64,000 nt of DNA from Abyssibacter profundi (GTDB lineage: Bacteria > Pseudomonadota > Gammaproteobacteria > Nevskiales > OUC007), in the NCBI RefSeq assembly GCF_003151135.1, contig NZ_QEQK01000006.1, positions 97,804-161,803 on the forward strand, read 5' to 3'. Made by a program: the position numbers and the translations under genes. Shown piece by piece: positions 43,209 through 52,330 of the stretch. The notes under the pieces are model-generated. The model was given only the letters and a program-made list of their open reading frames with translations, was not told the origin of the DNA and did not search any database. Within the stretch, counting starts at the first letter, position 1. Every line of letters starts with the position of its first letter.

Positions 43209-44318
43209 ATGAATGCAACTGCACAACAGCAGATGAGCAAGACCGCCGATTCCATCAACCCGCTGGGCACCGATGGTTTCGAGTTTGTTGAGTACACCGC
43301 GCCAACCCCTGAAGGCATCGAACAGCTGCACGCACTGTTCCGCTCGCTCGGGTTTAAGGCGATTGCCAAACATCGCAGCAAGGATGTGACGCTGTACCGC
43401 CAGGGCGACATTAATTTCCTGGTCAATGCGACGCCGTATACTCATTTCGCAGCATTCGCGCGTGCACATGGGCCTTGCGCCTGTGCCATGGCCTTCCGGG
43501 TCAAGGACGCCAAGGCTGCCTTCGAGCATGCCGTGGCCCAAGGGGCCGTGCCATTCGAGGCGCCGACAGGCTTCATGGAGCTGAAGATTCCTGCGGTTTA
43601 TGGCATCGGCGATTCGATTCTGTATTTCGTCGACCGCTACGGCAGTCACACGATTTACGATGTCGATTTCGAGCCGCTGCCCGGTGTTGAGGACCAGCAC
43701 CCCAGCGGAGTCGGCCTCAAATTACTGGATCATCTGACGCATAACGTGAATCGCGGCAACATGGATGTGTGGTCGGGTTTTTACGAGCGCATCGGCAATT
43801 TTCGTGAGATTCGCTACTTCGACATCGAAGGCAAGCTCACCGGCTTGTTCTCACGTGCAATGACCTCACCCTGCGGCAAGATCCGGATTCCGATCAACGA
43901 GTCATCGGACGACAAGTCCCAGATCGAGGAATTCCTGCGTGAATACAATGGTGAGGGCATCCAGCACATTGCCCTGGCCACCGATGACATCTACGCCACG
44001 GTGGAGGCGCTTAAGGCTGCCGGCACCGAATTCATGGATACGCCGGATACCTACTATGAGAAGGTTGATGAGCGTGTGGCGGGCCATGGCGAAGATGTGA
44101 GCCGCCTGCAGCGACTGAAGATTTTGATTGACGGCGCGCCGACCGAAAACGACGGCATCTTGCTGCAGATTTTCACCCAGACGGTGATCGGTCCGATCTT
44201 CTTCGAAATCATCCAGCGCAAGGGCAACGAAGGCTTTGGCGAGGGGAATTTCAAGGCCTTGTTCGAATCGATTGAGGAAGACCAGGTTCGCCGCGGCGTC
44301 ATCCAGACCGAGAGTTAG
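43209..44318 (+). CDS. hpd: 4-hydroxyphenylpyruvate dioxygenase
   Basis: 369 residues from ATG 43209, GGAG nine bases upstream. Two vicinal-oxygen-chelate halves; iron ligands in LDHLTHNV, EGIQHIALATDDI and FFEIIQR, the C-terminal GNEGFGEGNFKALFESIE being diagnostic. It converts 4-hydroxyphenylpyruvate to homogentisate. The tyrosine aminotransferase that should precede it is absent from the cluster and presumably elsewhere. Confidence 0.95.
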   Translation: MNATAQQQMSKTADSINPLGTDGFEFVEYTAPTPEGIEQLHALFRSLGFKAIAKHRSKDVTLYRQGDINFLVNATPYTHFAAFARAHGPCACAMAFRVKDAKAAFEHAVAQGAVPFEAPTGFMELKIPAVYGIGDSILYFVDRYGSHTIYDVDFEPLPGVEDQHPSGVGLKLLDHLTHNVNRGNMDVWSGFYERIGNFREIRYFDIEGKLTGLFSRAMTSPCGKIRIPINESSDDKSQIEEFLREYNGEGIQHIALATDDIYATVEALKAAGTEFMDTPDTYYEKVDERVAGHGEDVSRLQRLKILIDGAPTENDGILLQIFTQTVIGPIFFEIIQRKGNEGFGEGNFKALFESIEEDQVRRGVIQTES

Positions 44319-44324
44319 GCCGTC

Positions 44325-45473
44325 ATGTCACGCCGCTGGATGCAGTACCCGCACCGCGAAGGCACGGTCTCGCGCCAGGCGCATGCCGACTTTCCGGACG
44401 AGGCACCCTATGAACGCGAGGCTGGACGCTCGGGCTTCTTCGGCCCGACGGCGCACTTCCACCATCGTCGGCCGCCAACGAGCTGGACGCGCTGGGAGGG
44501 CGAGCTCAGGCCCCGGGCCTACGACCTGACCGCCTTGCCCGTGGGCGATCAAAGCCCCTGGTCGGCGCCAGCGCTGCTGCATAATGCCGCCGTGCAATAT
44601 CGCTTGTGGCGGCTGGATGCGCCGATGCCGGCGCTGGCCCGTAATGCCGACGGTGACGAGCTGCTGTTCGTGCATGCGGGGGGCGGCGCCATGCATTGCG
44701 ACTATGGTCATCTGGAGCTGGAGCAGGGGGACTACGTCGTCATCCCGCGCGGCACCATGTGGCGATTGGAGCCATCCAGCCCCATGACGCTGCTGATGAT
44801 CGAGGCGACCAACGACAGCTATCAGCTGCCGGAAAAAGGGCTGGTCGGGCCGCAGGCCATCTTCGACCCGGCCATGCTGGATGTCCCGGCCATTGACGAG
44901 GCGTTTCTGGCGCAGCAAACCGACGACGCCTGGACGGTGGAGATCAAGCGCCTGGGGCGGGTGTCGCGGGTGCATTACGACTACAACCCGCTGGACGCCA
45001 TCGGCTGGCATGGCGATCTCGCGGTATCGCGCATTAACTGGCGGCATATCAGGCCGCTGATGAGTCATCGCTACCACCTGCCGCCCTCGGCGCATACGAC
45101 GTTTGTGGCCGGTCGGTTCGTCATCTGCACCTTTGTGCCGCGCCCGATCGAATCGGACCCGGGCGCGTTAAAGGTGCCGTTCTTTCACAACAACGATGAT
45201 TTTGACGAGGTCATCTTCTATCACGCGGGCGACTTCTTCTCGCGTGACAATATCGAGCCGGGGACGATCACCTGGCACCCCAGTGGGTTCACGCATGGCC
45301 CGCATCCCAAGGCATTAGCGGCCGGTCAGGCCAGTGCCAAAACATTTACCGAAGAAGTCGCGGTGATGCTGGATACACGGGATCCCCTACAGGCCGGCCC
45401 GGCTCTGGATGCCGTGGAACTCAGGGCCTATGCGGATAGCTGGCGCACCGGCACGGTGCCCTCAGACCGCTGA
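44325..45473 (+). CDS. hmgA: Homogentisate 1,2-dioxygenase
   Basis: 382 residues. Cupin fold with the C-terminal iron ligands in FHNNDDFDEVIFYHAG and PSGFTHGPHP; HADFPDEAPYEREAGRSGFFG opens the family. It cleaves the ring of homogentisate to maleylacetoacetate. Belongs to the shorter bacterial type. Gap to hpd is only 6 bases. Confidence 0.92.
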   Translation: MSRRWMQYPHREGTVSRQAHADFPDEAPYEREAGRSGFFGPTAHFHHRRPPTSWTRWEGELRPRAYDLTALPVGDQSPWSAPALLHNAAVQYRLWRLDAPMPALARNADGDELLFVHAGGGAMHCDYGHLELEQGDYVVIPRGTMWRLEPSSPMTLLMIEATNDSYQLPEKGLVGPQAIFDPAMLDVPAIDEAFLAQQTDDAWTVEIKRLGRVSRVHYDYNPLDAIGWHGDLAVSRINWRHIRPLMSHRYHLPPSAHTTFVAGRFVICTFVPRPIESDPGALKVPFFHNNDDFDEVIFYHAGDFFSRDNIEPGTITWHPSGFTHGPHPKALAAGQASAKTFTEEVAVMLDTRDPLQAGPALDAVELRAYADSWRTGTVPSDR

Positions 45474-45506
45474 TCCAACTCATCGCAGCACGCAAAGGAA
45501 GATTGC

Positions 45507-46523
45507 ATGAAACTAGCCAGTCTCCGAGATGGCACCCGCGATGGCCGCTTGCTGGTGGTCAGCGCCGACTTGTCCGAGGCAGCGCTCGCACCGTATGTGA
45601 CGCTGCAGGCAGCGCTGGATAATTGGGAGGAGGCGCGGCCGCAGCTGGAGATGGCGGCCGAGGCGCTGGCAACCGGGCGCATGGATGATGCGTTTCCGTT
45701 TGACGCTGCCGCCTGCGAATCGCCATTGCCACGCGCTTATCAATGGGCTGATGGCAGTGCTTACGTCAACCATGTGGAACTGGTCCGTCGCGCCCGGGGC
45801 GCGGAGCTGCCGGAGAGCTTCTGGACCGATCCGCTGATGTATCAGGGGGGTTCCGATGGCTTTCTCGGGCCGCGGGACAGCATCGACATTTTCGACCGTA
45901 ACTGGGGCACCGACTTCGAAGCCGAGGTCGCGGTGGTCACCGATGATGTGCCTATGGGCGCCTCGCCGGAACTCGCCGCCGAGCGCATCCGGTTAATCAT
46001 GCTGGTCAACGATGTTTCACTGCGGAACCTGATCCCCGGCGAGCTGGCCAAGGGGTTTGGCTTCTTCCAGAGCAAACCGGCCAGCGCGTTCTCGCCGGTG
46101 GCGGTCACGCCGGATGAGCTGGGCGGTGCCTGGGACGGTCGCAAGCTGTTCGGCGAGTTGCGCTCTTCGCTGAACGGGGCGCTGTTCGGTTGCCCGCAGA
46201 CCGGCCAGGACATGACCTTCGACTTCCCCCAGCTCGTTGCCCATGCGGCTCGTACACGCAGTCTTTGCAGCGGAACCATCATCGGTAGCGGCACCATCTC
46301 CAATCGGGGTGAGGATGGCGGGCCTGGCAAGCCGGTGAGCGAGGGCGGGCGGGGTTACAGCTGCATCGCCGAGCGGCGCATGCTCGACAAGATCGAAACC
46401 GGCGATTTCAAGACACCGTTTCTCAAGGATGGCGATACCGTGCGGATCGAGATGCTGGACGATGCGGGGCAGAGCATCTTCGGCGCCATTGAGCAGACCG
46501 TGGCCGAGGTGGAACGCCGCTGA
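45507..46523 (+). CDS. fahA: Fumarylacetoacetase
   Basis: 338 residues. FAH domain with metal ligands in DFEAEVAVVTD and NDVSLRNLIPGELAKGFGFFQSKPASAFSP; SGTIIGSGTISN is the core strand. Hydrolyses fumarylacetoacetate to fumarate and acetoacetate. AAAGGAAG precedes the start. Shares one base with maiA (TGATG). Confidence 0.94.
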   Translation: MKLASLRDGTRDGRLLVVSADLSEAALAPYVTLQAALDNWEEARPQLEMAAEALATGRMDDAFPFDAAACESPLPRAYQWADGSAYVNHVELVRRARGAELPESFWTDPLMYQGGSDGFLGPRDSIDIFDRNWGTDFEAEVAVVTDDVPMGASPELAAERIRLIMLVNDVSLRNLIPGELAKGFGFFQSKPASAFSPVAVTPDELGGAWDGRKLFGELRSSLNGALFGCPQTGQDMTFDFPQLVAHAARTRSLCSGTIIGSGTISNRGEDGGPGKPVSEGGRGYSCIAERRMLDKIETGDFKTPFLKDGDTVRIEMLDDAGQSIFGAIEQTVAEVERR

Positions 46524-47161
46524 TGCAGCTCTACAGTTACTGGCGGTCCTCATCCAGTTACCGGGTGCGTATCGCCCTGGAACTCAAGGGCATCGCGTAT
46601 CGCTTGCGGCCGGTGCATCTGGTTCGTGACGGGGGCGAACAGCGCCAGCAGGCCTACACGGCGATGAATCCGCAGGGCTACGTGCCTCTGCTGGTGGACG
46701 GTGAACTGCAACTCACGCAGTCGCTGGCCATTATCGATTACCTGGATTCGGTCCAGCCCGATCCACTGCTGGTCCCACCGAGCCAGCCGCAGCGGGGTCG
46801 CGTCCTCGCATTTGCCCAGACCGTTGCCAGTGACATCCAGCCCTTACAAAACCTGAGCGTGCTACAGCATCTGACGACAGCCCTGGGTCATCCGGCCGAG
46901 ATGCGTGCGCAGTGGTCGGCCTACTGGATTGGCAAGGGATTGTCGGTGCTGGAGCAGATGCTTAGCCACCAGTCCGGTGACTACTGCTTTGGTGATACCC
47001 CCACGCTGGCCGATGTGGTGTTGATTCCGCAAATGTACAACGCGGAGCGCTTCGGACTCAGCATAGAGGACTACCCCAGGCTGGCCCGGGTGACCCGCCA
47101 TTGTCGTGACCTGCCGGCGTTTCAACGCGCCCATCCCGATGCCCAACCGGATGCCGAATGA
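46523..47161 (+). CDS. maiA: Maleylacetoacetate isomerase (zeta-class GST)
   Basis: 212 residues. LYSYWRSSSSYRVRIALELKG carries the zeta-class SSxSxRVRIAL motif; NPQGYVPLLVDG and TQSLAIIDYLD follow, then the helical GST C-domain (CFGDTPTLADVVLIPQMYNAERFG). Isomerises maleylacetoacetate with glutathione. Starts at the last base of fahA and its stop overlaps the next gene by 4. Confidence 0.94.
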   Translation: MQLYSYWRSSSSYRVRIALELKGIAYRLRPVHLVRDGGEQRQQAYTAMNPQGYVPLLVDGELQLTQSLAIIDYLDSVQPDPLLVPPSQPQRGRVLAFAQTVASDIQPLQNLSVLQHLTTALGHPAEMRAQWSAYWIGKGLSVLEQMLSHQSGDYCFGDTPTLADVVLIPQMYNAERFGLSIEDYPRLARVTRHCRDLPAFQRAHPDAQPDAE

Positions 47162-49083
47162 TTCAACCTCTCTGGACACCTTCTGCCGAGCGAATCGCCA
47201 ACAGCGGCCTGACACGATTTGGTGACTGGCTCCGTGCCGACGGGCAGCCTGTGCAAGCGGACTACGAGGCGCTGCATCGCTGGTCGACCCGGCACCGGGG
47301 CGCGTTCTGGCGCAGCATCTGGCGCTTTGCCGATGTGATCGGCGAGCCAGGCGAGCGCGACGTGACCGTGCCTGAGGACAAGCTGCCGGACACGCGATTC
47401 TTTCCCGACGCGCGGCTGAATTTCGCCGAGAACCTGATTGAGCGTGGGCGGGACAGCGACCTCGCGATCATCGCGACCGGGGAGGGCGTCCCCGACCGTG
47501 AAATGACCCGGGCCGAACTCCGCATGTGGGTGGATCGTGTCGCGGGTTGGTTGCAGGACCAGGGCGTGGTCGCCGGCGACCGGGTGGTGGCCGTGATGCC
47601 CAACCTGCCCGAAACGCTGGTCGCCGCACTGGCCGCGGCAAAAATCGGCGCCGTGTGGTCATCCTGTTCACCGGATTTTGGCATGCAGGGCATTCTCGAT
47701 CGCTTCGAGCAGATTCGGCCCACGGTGCTCATCGCGGTGGATGGGTATCGCTACGGCGGTAAGGTCTTCGACGTGCGCGAAAAGTTGGAAGCCGTGCGGG
47801 CTGCCCTGACCACGCTGAAGCGCGTGGTCATGGTGGCGTATCTCGGGGAGACGCCGCCGCCTGGCTGGCTGGACTGGGCAGAGCTGGAATCGGAGGGTTG
47901 TGATTACCAGCCACTGCCATTTGATCACCCGCTTTACATCCTGTTTTCCAGCGGCACCACAGGCCAGCCCAAGTGCATCGTGCATGGGGCAGGCGGTACC
48001 TTGCTGCAGCATCTCAAGGAGCACCAGCTGCATTCCGACATCGCCCCGGGTGATCGGGTGCTGTACTTCACGACCTGTGGCTGGATGATGTGGAACTGGC
48101 TGGTGTCGGTGCTGGCCAGCGAAGCCACGGCGGTGTTGTACGAGGGTAGCCCGGCCTTTCCGGAGACCGGTGTGTTGTTCGATGTGGCCGAGCGGCACCG
48201 GGTCGGTTTGCTGGGTGTTTCAGCCGGCTGGATCAATGCGGTGCGGCAAAGCGGTCTGCGTCCGGTCGACAGCCACGACTTGTCCCCGCTCAAGACGATT
48301 TGCTCCACGGGATCGCCACTCTCCCCCGAAGGGTTTGCGTACGTTTACGAAGCGATCAAGCCGGATGTGCAGCTGGCGTCGATTTCGGGGGGCACCGACA
48401 TTGTCTCCTGCTTCGTGCTCGGCAACCCGACCGCGCCGGTGTTCGAGGGGCAGATTCAATGTGCCGGGTTGGGGATGGATGTGGATGTCGCCGACGAGCA
48501 GGGGCGCTCGCTGCCGCCGGGTGAAAAAGGGGAACTGGTTTGCCGCTCGCCGTTTCCATCCATGCCCGTGGGGTTTTGGAATGACCCCGATGGCGAGCGT
48601 TATCGCGCGGCGTATTTCGAGCACTTCCCAGGGGTCTGGCACCACGGCGACTTTGCGGAAAAGACGGAGCAAGGCGGTTTCATCATCCACGGCCGTTCTG
48701 ACGCCACGCTGAATCCCGGCGGGGTGCGCATTGGGACCGCCGAGCTCTACCGGGTGCTGGAGCGCATGGGCCAGATCAATGAGGCCGCAGCCATCGGCGC
48801 TGCGGTCGATGGCGATGTTCGCATCGTCTTGTTCGTCGTCACCCGAGATGGGACGCTGGATGATGAACTGGCAAGAGCGATTCGTACCCGCCTGCGCAGT
48901 GAAGCATCACCGCGCCACGTGCCGCGGGATATCTTCGCCGTCGATGCGATCCCCAAGACCCGGACCGGAAAGACGGCCGAACTGGCGCTGAAAACCTGGA
49001 TCGAGGGCGGGGTGGTTCGTAACCGCAATGCACTGGTCGGGGCCGAGTTGTTCAATACCCAACCGCCAGCATTGTCACCTTAG
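47158..49083 (+). CDS. Acetoacetate-CoA ligase
   Basis: 641 residues, ANL superfamily. P-loop YILFSSGTTGQPKCIVH, motif HGRSDATLNPGGVRIG and the catalytic Lys in PKTRTGKTAE. The N-terminus (LWTPSAERIANSGLTRF, HRGAFWRSIWRFADV) and length fit acetoacetyl-CoA synthetase rather than acetyl-CoA synthetase. It activates the acetoacetate released by fumarylacetoacetase, so a thiolase can take it on. Overlaps maiA by 4 bases; last gene of the operon. Confidence 0.92.
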   Translation: MIQPLWTPSAERIANSGLTRFGDWLRADGQPVQADYEALHRWSTRHRGAFWRSIWRFADVIGEPGERDVTVPEDKLPDTRFFPDARLNFAENLIERGRDSDLAIIATGEGVPDREMTRAELRMWVDRVAGWLQDQGVVAGDRVVAVMPNLPETLVAALAAAKIGAVWSSCSPDFGMQGILDRFEQIRPTVLIAVDGYRYGGKVFDVREKLEAVRAALTTLKRVVMVAYLGETPPPGWLDWAELESEGCDYQPLPFDHPLYILFSSGTTGQPKCIVHGAGGTLLQHLKEHQLHSDIAPGDRVLYFTTCGWMMWNWLVSVLASEATAVLYEGSPAFPETGVLFDVAERHRVGLLGVSAGWINAVRQSGLRPVDSHDLSPLKTICSTGSPLSPEGFAYVYEAIKPDVQLASISGGTDIVSCFVLGNPTAPVFEGQIQCAGLGMDVDVADEQGRSLPPGEKGELVCRSPFPSMPVGFWNDPDGERYRAAYFEHFPGVWHHGDFAEKTEQGGFIIHGRSDATLNPGGVRIGTAELYRVLERMGQINEAAAIGAAVDGDVRIVLFVVTRDGTLDDELARAIRTRLRSEASPRHVPRDIFAVDAIPKTRTGKTAELALKTWIEGGVVRNRNALVGAELFNTQPPALSP

Positions 49084-49100
49084 CGCAATCTCACTATACT
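49072..49100 (+). promoter_or_regulatory. Sigma-70 promoter of the tRNA-His/tRNA-Lys unit
   Basis: TTGTCA (49072-49077), 17-base spacer, TATACT (49095-49100). The next bases, CGCGCCCC, form a G+C-rich discriminator typical of stringently controlled stable RNA promoters. The -35 box overlaps the end of the ligase gene. Confidence 0.75.
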
Positions 49101-49129
49101 TCGCGCCCCACGCCGTTCCGGCTGGCGAT

Positions 49130-49206
49130 GGTGGGCGTAGCTCAGTTGGTAGAGCCCCGGGTTGTGATCCCGGTGGTCGTGGGTTCAAGTCCCATCGTCC
49201 ACCCCA
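49130..49206 (+). tRNA. tRNA-His (anticodon GTG)
   Basis: The extra G at -1 (49130), acceptor GTGGGCG, D-arm GCTCAGTTGGTAGAGC, anticodon loop TTGTGAT, T-arm GTGGG-TTCAAGT-CCCAT, CCA encoded. The G-1 is the identity mark of tRNA-His. Confidence 0.96.
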
Positions 49207-49212
49207 TCTAAT

Positions 49213-49288
49213 GGGCCGTTAGCTCAATTGGTAGAGCAGAAGACTCTTAATCTTTTGGTTCGGGGTTCGAGTCCCTGACGGCCCACCA
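49213..49288 (+). tRNA. tRNA-Lys (anticodon CTT)
   Basis: Acceptor GGGCCGT/ACGGCCC, D-arm GCTC/GAGC, anticodon stem GAAGA/TCTTT with loop CTCTTAA (anticodon CTT, reads AAG), T-arm CGGGG/CCCTG, CCA encoded. Six bases after tRNA-His, same transcript. Confidence 0.95.
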
Positions 49289-49318
49289 AGCCCAACCCGG
49301 TGCACGCACTGGGAAAAA

Positions 49319-49339
49319 CCCGCCGCTGGCGGGTTTTTT
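49319..49339 (+). terminator. Rho-independent terminator of the tRNA unit
   Basis: Stem CCCGCC-GCT-GGCGGG (49319-49333) followed by six T (49334-49339) and preceded by A5. Confidence 0.88.
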
Positions 49340-49490
49340 ATTGCCCGATGCATTTCGGTGGTTGCGGCCCAACGCGGGCGTTTCCGGATCGAATTGGTTA
49401 GCATGCACAGGCGGTGTAGAGGTCATGACGAGCCCTCCGGCCCGTCATGGGTCGGGACGTTTCCTTCGTAGAACGAGTGCTGTCGAGCGG

Positions 49491-50726
49491 ATGCGCATAA
49501 CGCAGATTCGGTTTGAATACGAGCAGGAAGAGCTGGTGCTACACGCCCGGCTGGACTGGGAAGACAATGCGTATTCCGGCGAGGATTTGTTCGTTCGTTA
49601 TCACGGCGCCCTTGAAGCTTCGGCGCTCGGTGCAGCGAATGCGTTTTTCATCGCTGCGGCCATTCCCGCCATGGTGTTCGGGGAGGCACGTTTGACCCTG
49701 GACCAGCCGGTCTGCCCAACGCTGCGACGTAACATCGGGACGGCACTGAACTGGTTGAACCACTGGTTCGCGTTAAGAGACCAGCCACTGGAATTGGAGG
49801 TGGAGACGGTGGAGGCGGCCGAACTGCAGGCCGCAGCGGTCACCGCCAGTTACTTCTCGGGTGGTGTCGACTCCTGGGCAACGCTGCTCCGTAATCATCG
49901 GCAGTATGCGTCCGGTCACCCGGGGCGGATCCGTCGATGCATGAGCGTCTACGGGCTGCAACGTGGCATTACCCGGGAGAACTTCGATGCCGCCACGGCA
50001 GTGTTACAGGAGGTCGTTGCCCAGCTTGGAGTCGAGTTGCTGACGGCGGAGACCAATATCTACCGGCACTGGATGGACCGAGATCCCGGGTTTTTCTATT
50101 GGACCAGGACCTATAATGGCGCCGCGTTGGCGGCTGTTGCCCAGGGGGTGCCAAGCCAGCTGAATCGGGTATTGATCGCATCCTCGGACCACATGCGCTC
50201 GATGGAACCCTGGGGAACCCATCCGCTGCTCGATCCCTGTTTCAGCAGCCATGACCTGCAGGTCGAGCACGATAGCATCGACATGTCCCGGCTACAGAAA
50301 ACCCGGGAGATCGCTGGGTCCCCTTTGGCGCTGGCGCACCTGCGGGTCTGCGATGTGCAACCGCCACCCGGCTTTTTCAACTGCGGGGCCTGCGAAAAAT
50401 GTGTGCGCACGATGATGATGCTCGAGGGGCTGGGCGCGCTACGTGGCTCGGGCCTGTTCCCGGTCGACCGGCTGGAGCCCTCGACCCTGTTGCGTTACGG
50501 CAACATGGATCTGGAGTTTGAGGATTATCTGGAGACATTGCCGCTGTTGCTGGAACAGGGTCGCGAGGACTTGCAGCGCCCCATTGAGATCCTGCACCGC
50601 CGACAGCGCGAACTGGATTTTCGCGGATTACTCAAGCGGCTGGACCGCAGGCTGCTTGGCGGTTGGCTACGTCGCCGCTATGGACATGTCGGGTACCTGT
50701 CCGCGCCGGCTCAGCGGGGACGCTAA
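49491..50726 (+). CDS. PP-loop ATP-pyrophosphatase-like protein of unknown function
   Basis: 411 residues from ATG 49491; an ATG at 49425 (AGAGG close by) is an alternative. Residues 1-110 are an N-terminal domain with few matches; SGGVDSWATLL at 123-133 is the PP-loop (SGGxDS), as in QueC or NMN-type adenylating enzymes. CGACEKCVRTMM near residue 300 is a CxxCxxC-like metal site seen in QueC and relatives. So ATP-dependent adenylation of a carboxyl or similar group is expected, possibly in making a modified sugar or peptide, given the flippase gene 78 bp downstream. No known substrate; I do not recognise a named family. Confidence 0.7.
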   Translation: MRITQIRFEYEQEELVLHARLDWEDNAYSGEDLFVRYHGALEASALGAANAFFIAAAIPAMVFGEARLTLDQPVCPTLRRNIGTALNWLNHWFALRDQPLELEVETVEAAELQAAAVTASYFSGGVDSWATLLRNHRQYASGHPGRIRRCMSVYGLQRGITRENFDAATAVLQEVVAQLGVELLTAETNIYRHWMDRDPGFFYWTRTYNGAALAAVAQGVPSQLNRVLIASSDHMRSMEPWGTHPLLDPCFSSHDLQVEHDSIDMSRLQKTREIAGSPLALAHLRVCDVQPPPGFFNCGACEKCVRTMMMLEGLGALRGSGLFPVDRLEPSTLLRYGNMDLEFEDYLETLPLLLEQGREDLQRPIEILHRRQRELDFRGLLKRLDRRLLGGWLRRRYGHVGYLSAPAQRGR

Positions 50727-50804
50727 CATCGTCATTGCGCGCAACCCGCGGAGGGTCATGCATCGACAGTCCGTGCCGCGCGGGAAGGCTTTTCCGGATT
50801 GTCC

Positions 50805-52259
50805 ATGCAGTTGACGCGGCTGTCCCGCTGGCTGCTGTATCTAGGCAGCGATGCACTGGGCCGCTTCGTGCTGCAGGTCGGTTCCACGGTGGTGTTCGCA
50901 CGCCTGCTGGCCGAGGAGGCATTCGGGCGCTCCGCGCTGACGATTGCCTGGATTCAGGTGCTGGCCATCCTGGTTTGCGCACCGTTCGAGGAGGGCCTTG
51001 TGCAGCGGCGCGTGGTCCGCAAGGCGCATTTCAACGCGTGTCTGGCCGCCGCGTTGGTGTTGGCCGGCACGTTCATCACCGTGTTGGGTGCCGTGGTGAG
51101 CATGGCGCCGCGCGGGTCGGGCGACTGGGCCGACGTTGCTGTTCCGATGTTGGTATTCTCGGCGATCCTGCTGGCTGAGGGGCCCGTGGCCATTCTCACG
51201 GCCGCTGCCCGCCGGTCGCGGCGATTCCAATTGATCGCCAGCGGCAATTTCCTCGGTCTGACGCTGGGCACGGGCATCGGGCTAATGCTGGCCGTGCAGG
51301 GGGCTGGACTCTGGAGTCTGCTGGCAGTGCGGCTGGTTGCCCGGTTCGTGCTGGCAGGCTGGCTGGGGTGGCGAATCCGTCTCCGTTTCATGCCTCGCTG
51401 GTCATGGGCTCGGCTGGGCGAGCTGAGGCACTTTGCCGGGTGGCACACCGCTGATCGCGGGCTGACCGTGCTGTCGGATGCCGTGTTCCAGTCGTTGGTC
51501 ACCGCCTGGCTCGGAGCCGCCGCCAATGGCTATCTCAACATGGCGACCAGGATTATCGAACCGATCCGCGGCATGACCGGCTCAGCCAGTCACAATATCG
51601 CGATGACGCAGTTTTCCCGGCTGCAGGAATCACAGACCGAACTCAGGGCGGCGATGGCGCAGGCAGTGACACTGACCTCACTGATACTGGTGCCCGTCTT
51701 TCTTGGCCTGGCCGCGACGTCGGACAGCCTGATCCGGCTCTTGGCGGGGCCCGACTGGGCACCGGCGGTGTCCATCGCGGTGCTCTTCGGGGTGGCAACA
51801 GCGTTCCAGGCTCCTTTCGAGTTTGTCCACACGGCCACCGCCGCCCGGGGGCGAGCCGACCTGGGTTTCTACACCAGTATGTTCAACCTGCTCATTCTGG
51901 TCCTGGCGTTCTGGTGGCTGAACGGGCTGGGCGTCATCGCGATCGGACTGGCTCGACTGGGGTACTACCTTGCCGATACGGCCTGTGCCCTGGTCATTGC
52001 GCGTGGCCTGTTCCGCGCCCGGCCGGTCAGGCTGCTGCGGGGGCTGGCACCGGCGGTGGGCTGCGGCACAGCCATGGCGCTGGTCATCGCAGCATTGCCG
52101 GCGGGGCTCCCTCCAGGCTGGCCGGCGGCGGGCGTGCTTGCGTTGCAGGTGCCTTTGGGAATCGCTTTGTTCACCGGCCTGGTGTGGCTGGTGGCGCGGC
52201 CTCAGCTACGGACTGCGATGACCATGCTGGTCAATCGAGATTCGGGCAGCATGGATTGA
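50805..52259 (+). CDS. Oligosaccharide flippase (Wzx-like, MOP superfamily)
   Basis: 484 residues from ATG 50805; a TTG at 50799 adds two residues. About 12 to 14 membrane helices, opening with DALGRFVLQVGSTVVFARLLAEEAFGRSALTIAWIQV, the pattern of lipopolysaccharide-type flippases, and the central RIIEPIRGMTGSASHNIAMTQFSRLQ. Moves lipid-linked sugars across the inner membrane. Forms a likely unit with the PP-loop gene before it and the secreted propeller after it, but no glycosyltransferases are next door. Confidence 0.85.
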   Translation: MQLTRLSRWLLYLGSDALGRFVLQVGSTVVFARLLAEEAFGRSALTIAWIQVLAILVCAPFEEGLVQRRVVRKAHFNACLAAALVLAGTFITVLGAVVSMAPRGSGDWADVAVPMLVFSAILLAEGPVAILTAAARRSRRFQLIASGNFLGLTLGTGIGLMLAVQGAGLWSLLAVRLVARFVLAGWLGWRIRLRFMPRWSWARLGELRHFAGWHTADRGLTVLSDAVFQSLVTAWLGAAANGYLNMATRIIEPIRGMTGSASHNIAMTQFSRLQESQTELRAAMAQAVTLTSLILVPVFLGLAATSDSLIRLLAGPDWAPAVSIAVLFGVATAFQAPFEFVHTATAARGRADLGFYTSMFNLLILVLAFWWLNGLGVIAIGLARLGYYLADTACALVIARGLFRARPVRLLRGLAPAVGCGTAMALVIAALPAGLPPGWPAAGVLALQVPLGIALFTGLVWLVARPQLRTAMTMLVNRDSGSMD

Positions 52260-52330
52260 CTCCCGTCACCGGGCTGGTGATCGATCCGGTGATTCGGGAT
52301 CATGGGGCGACGAGGGACTGAGGAGGGGGC

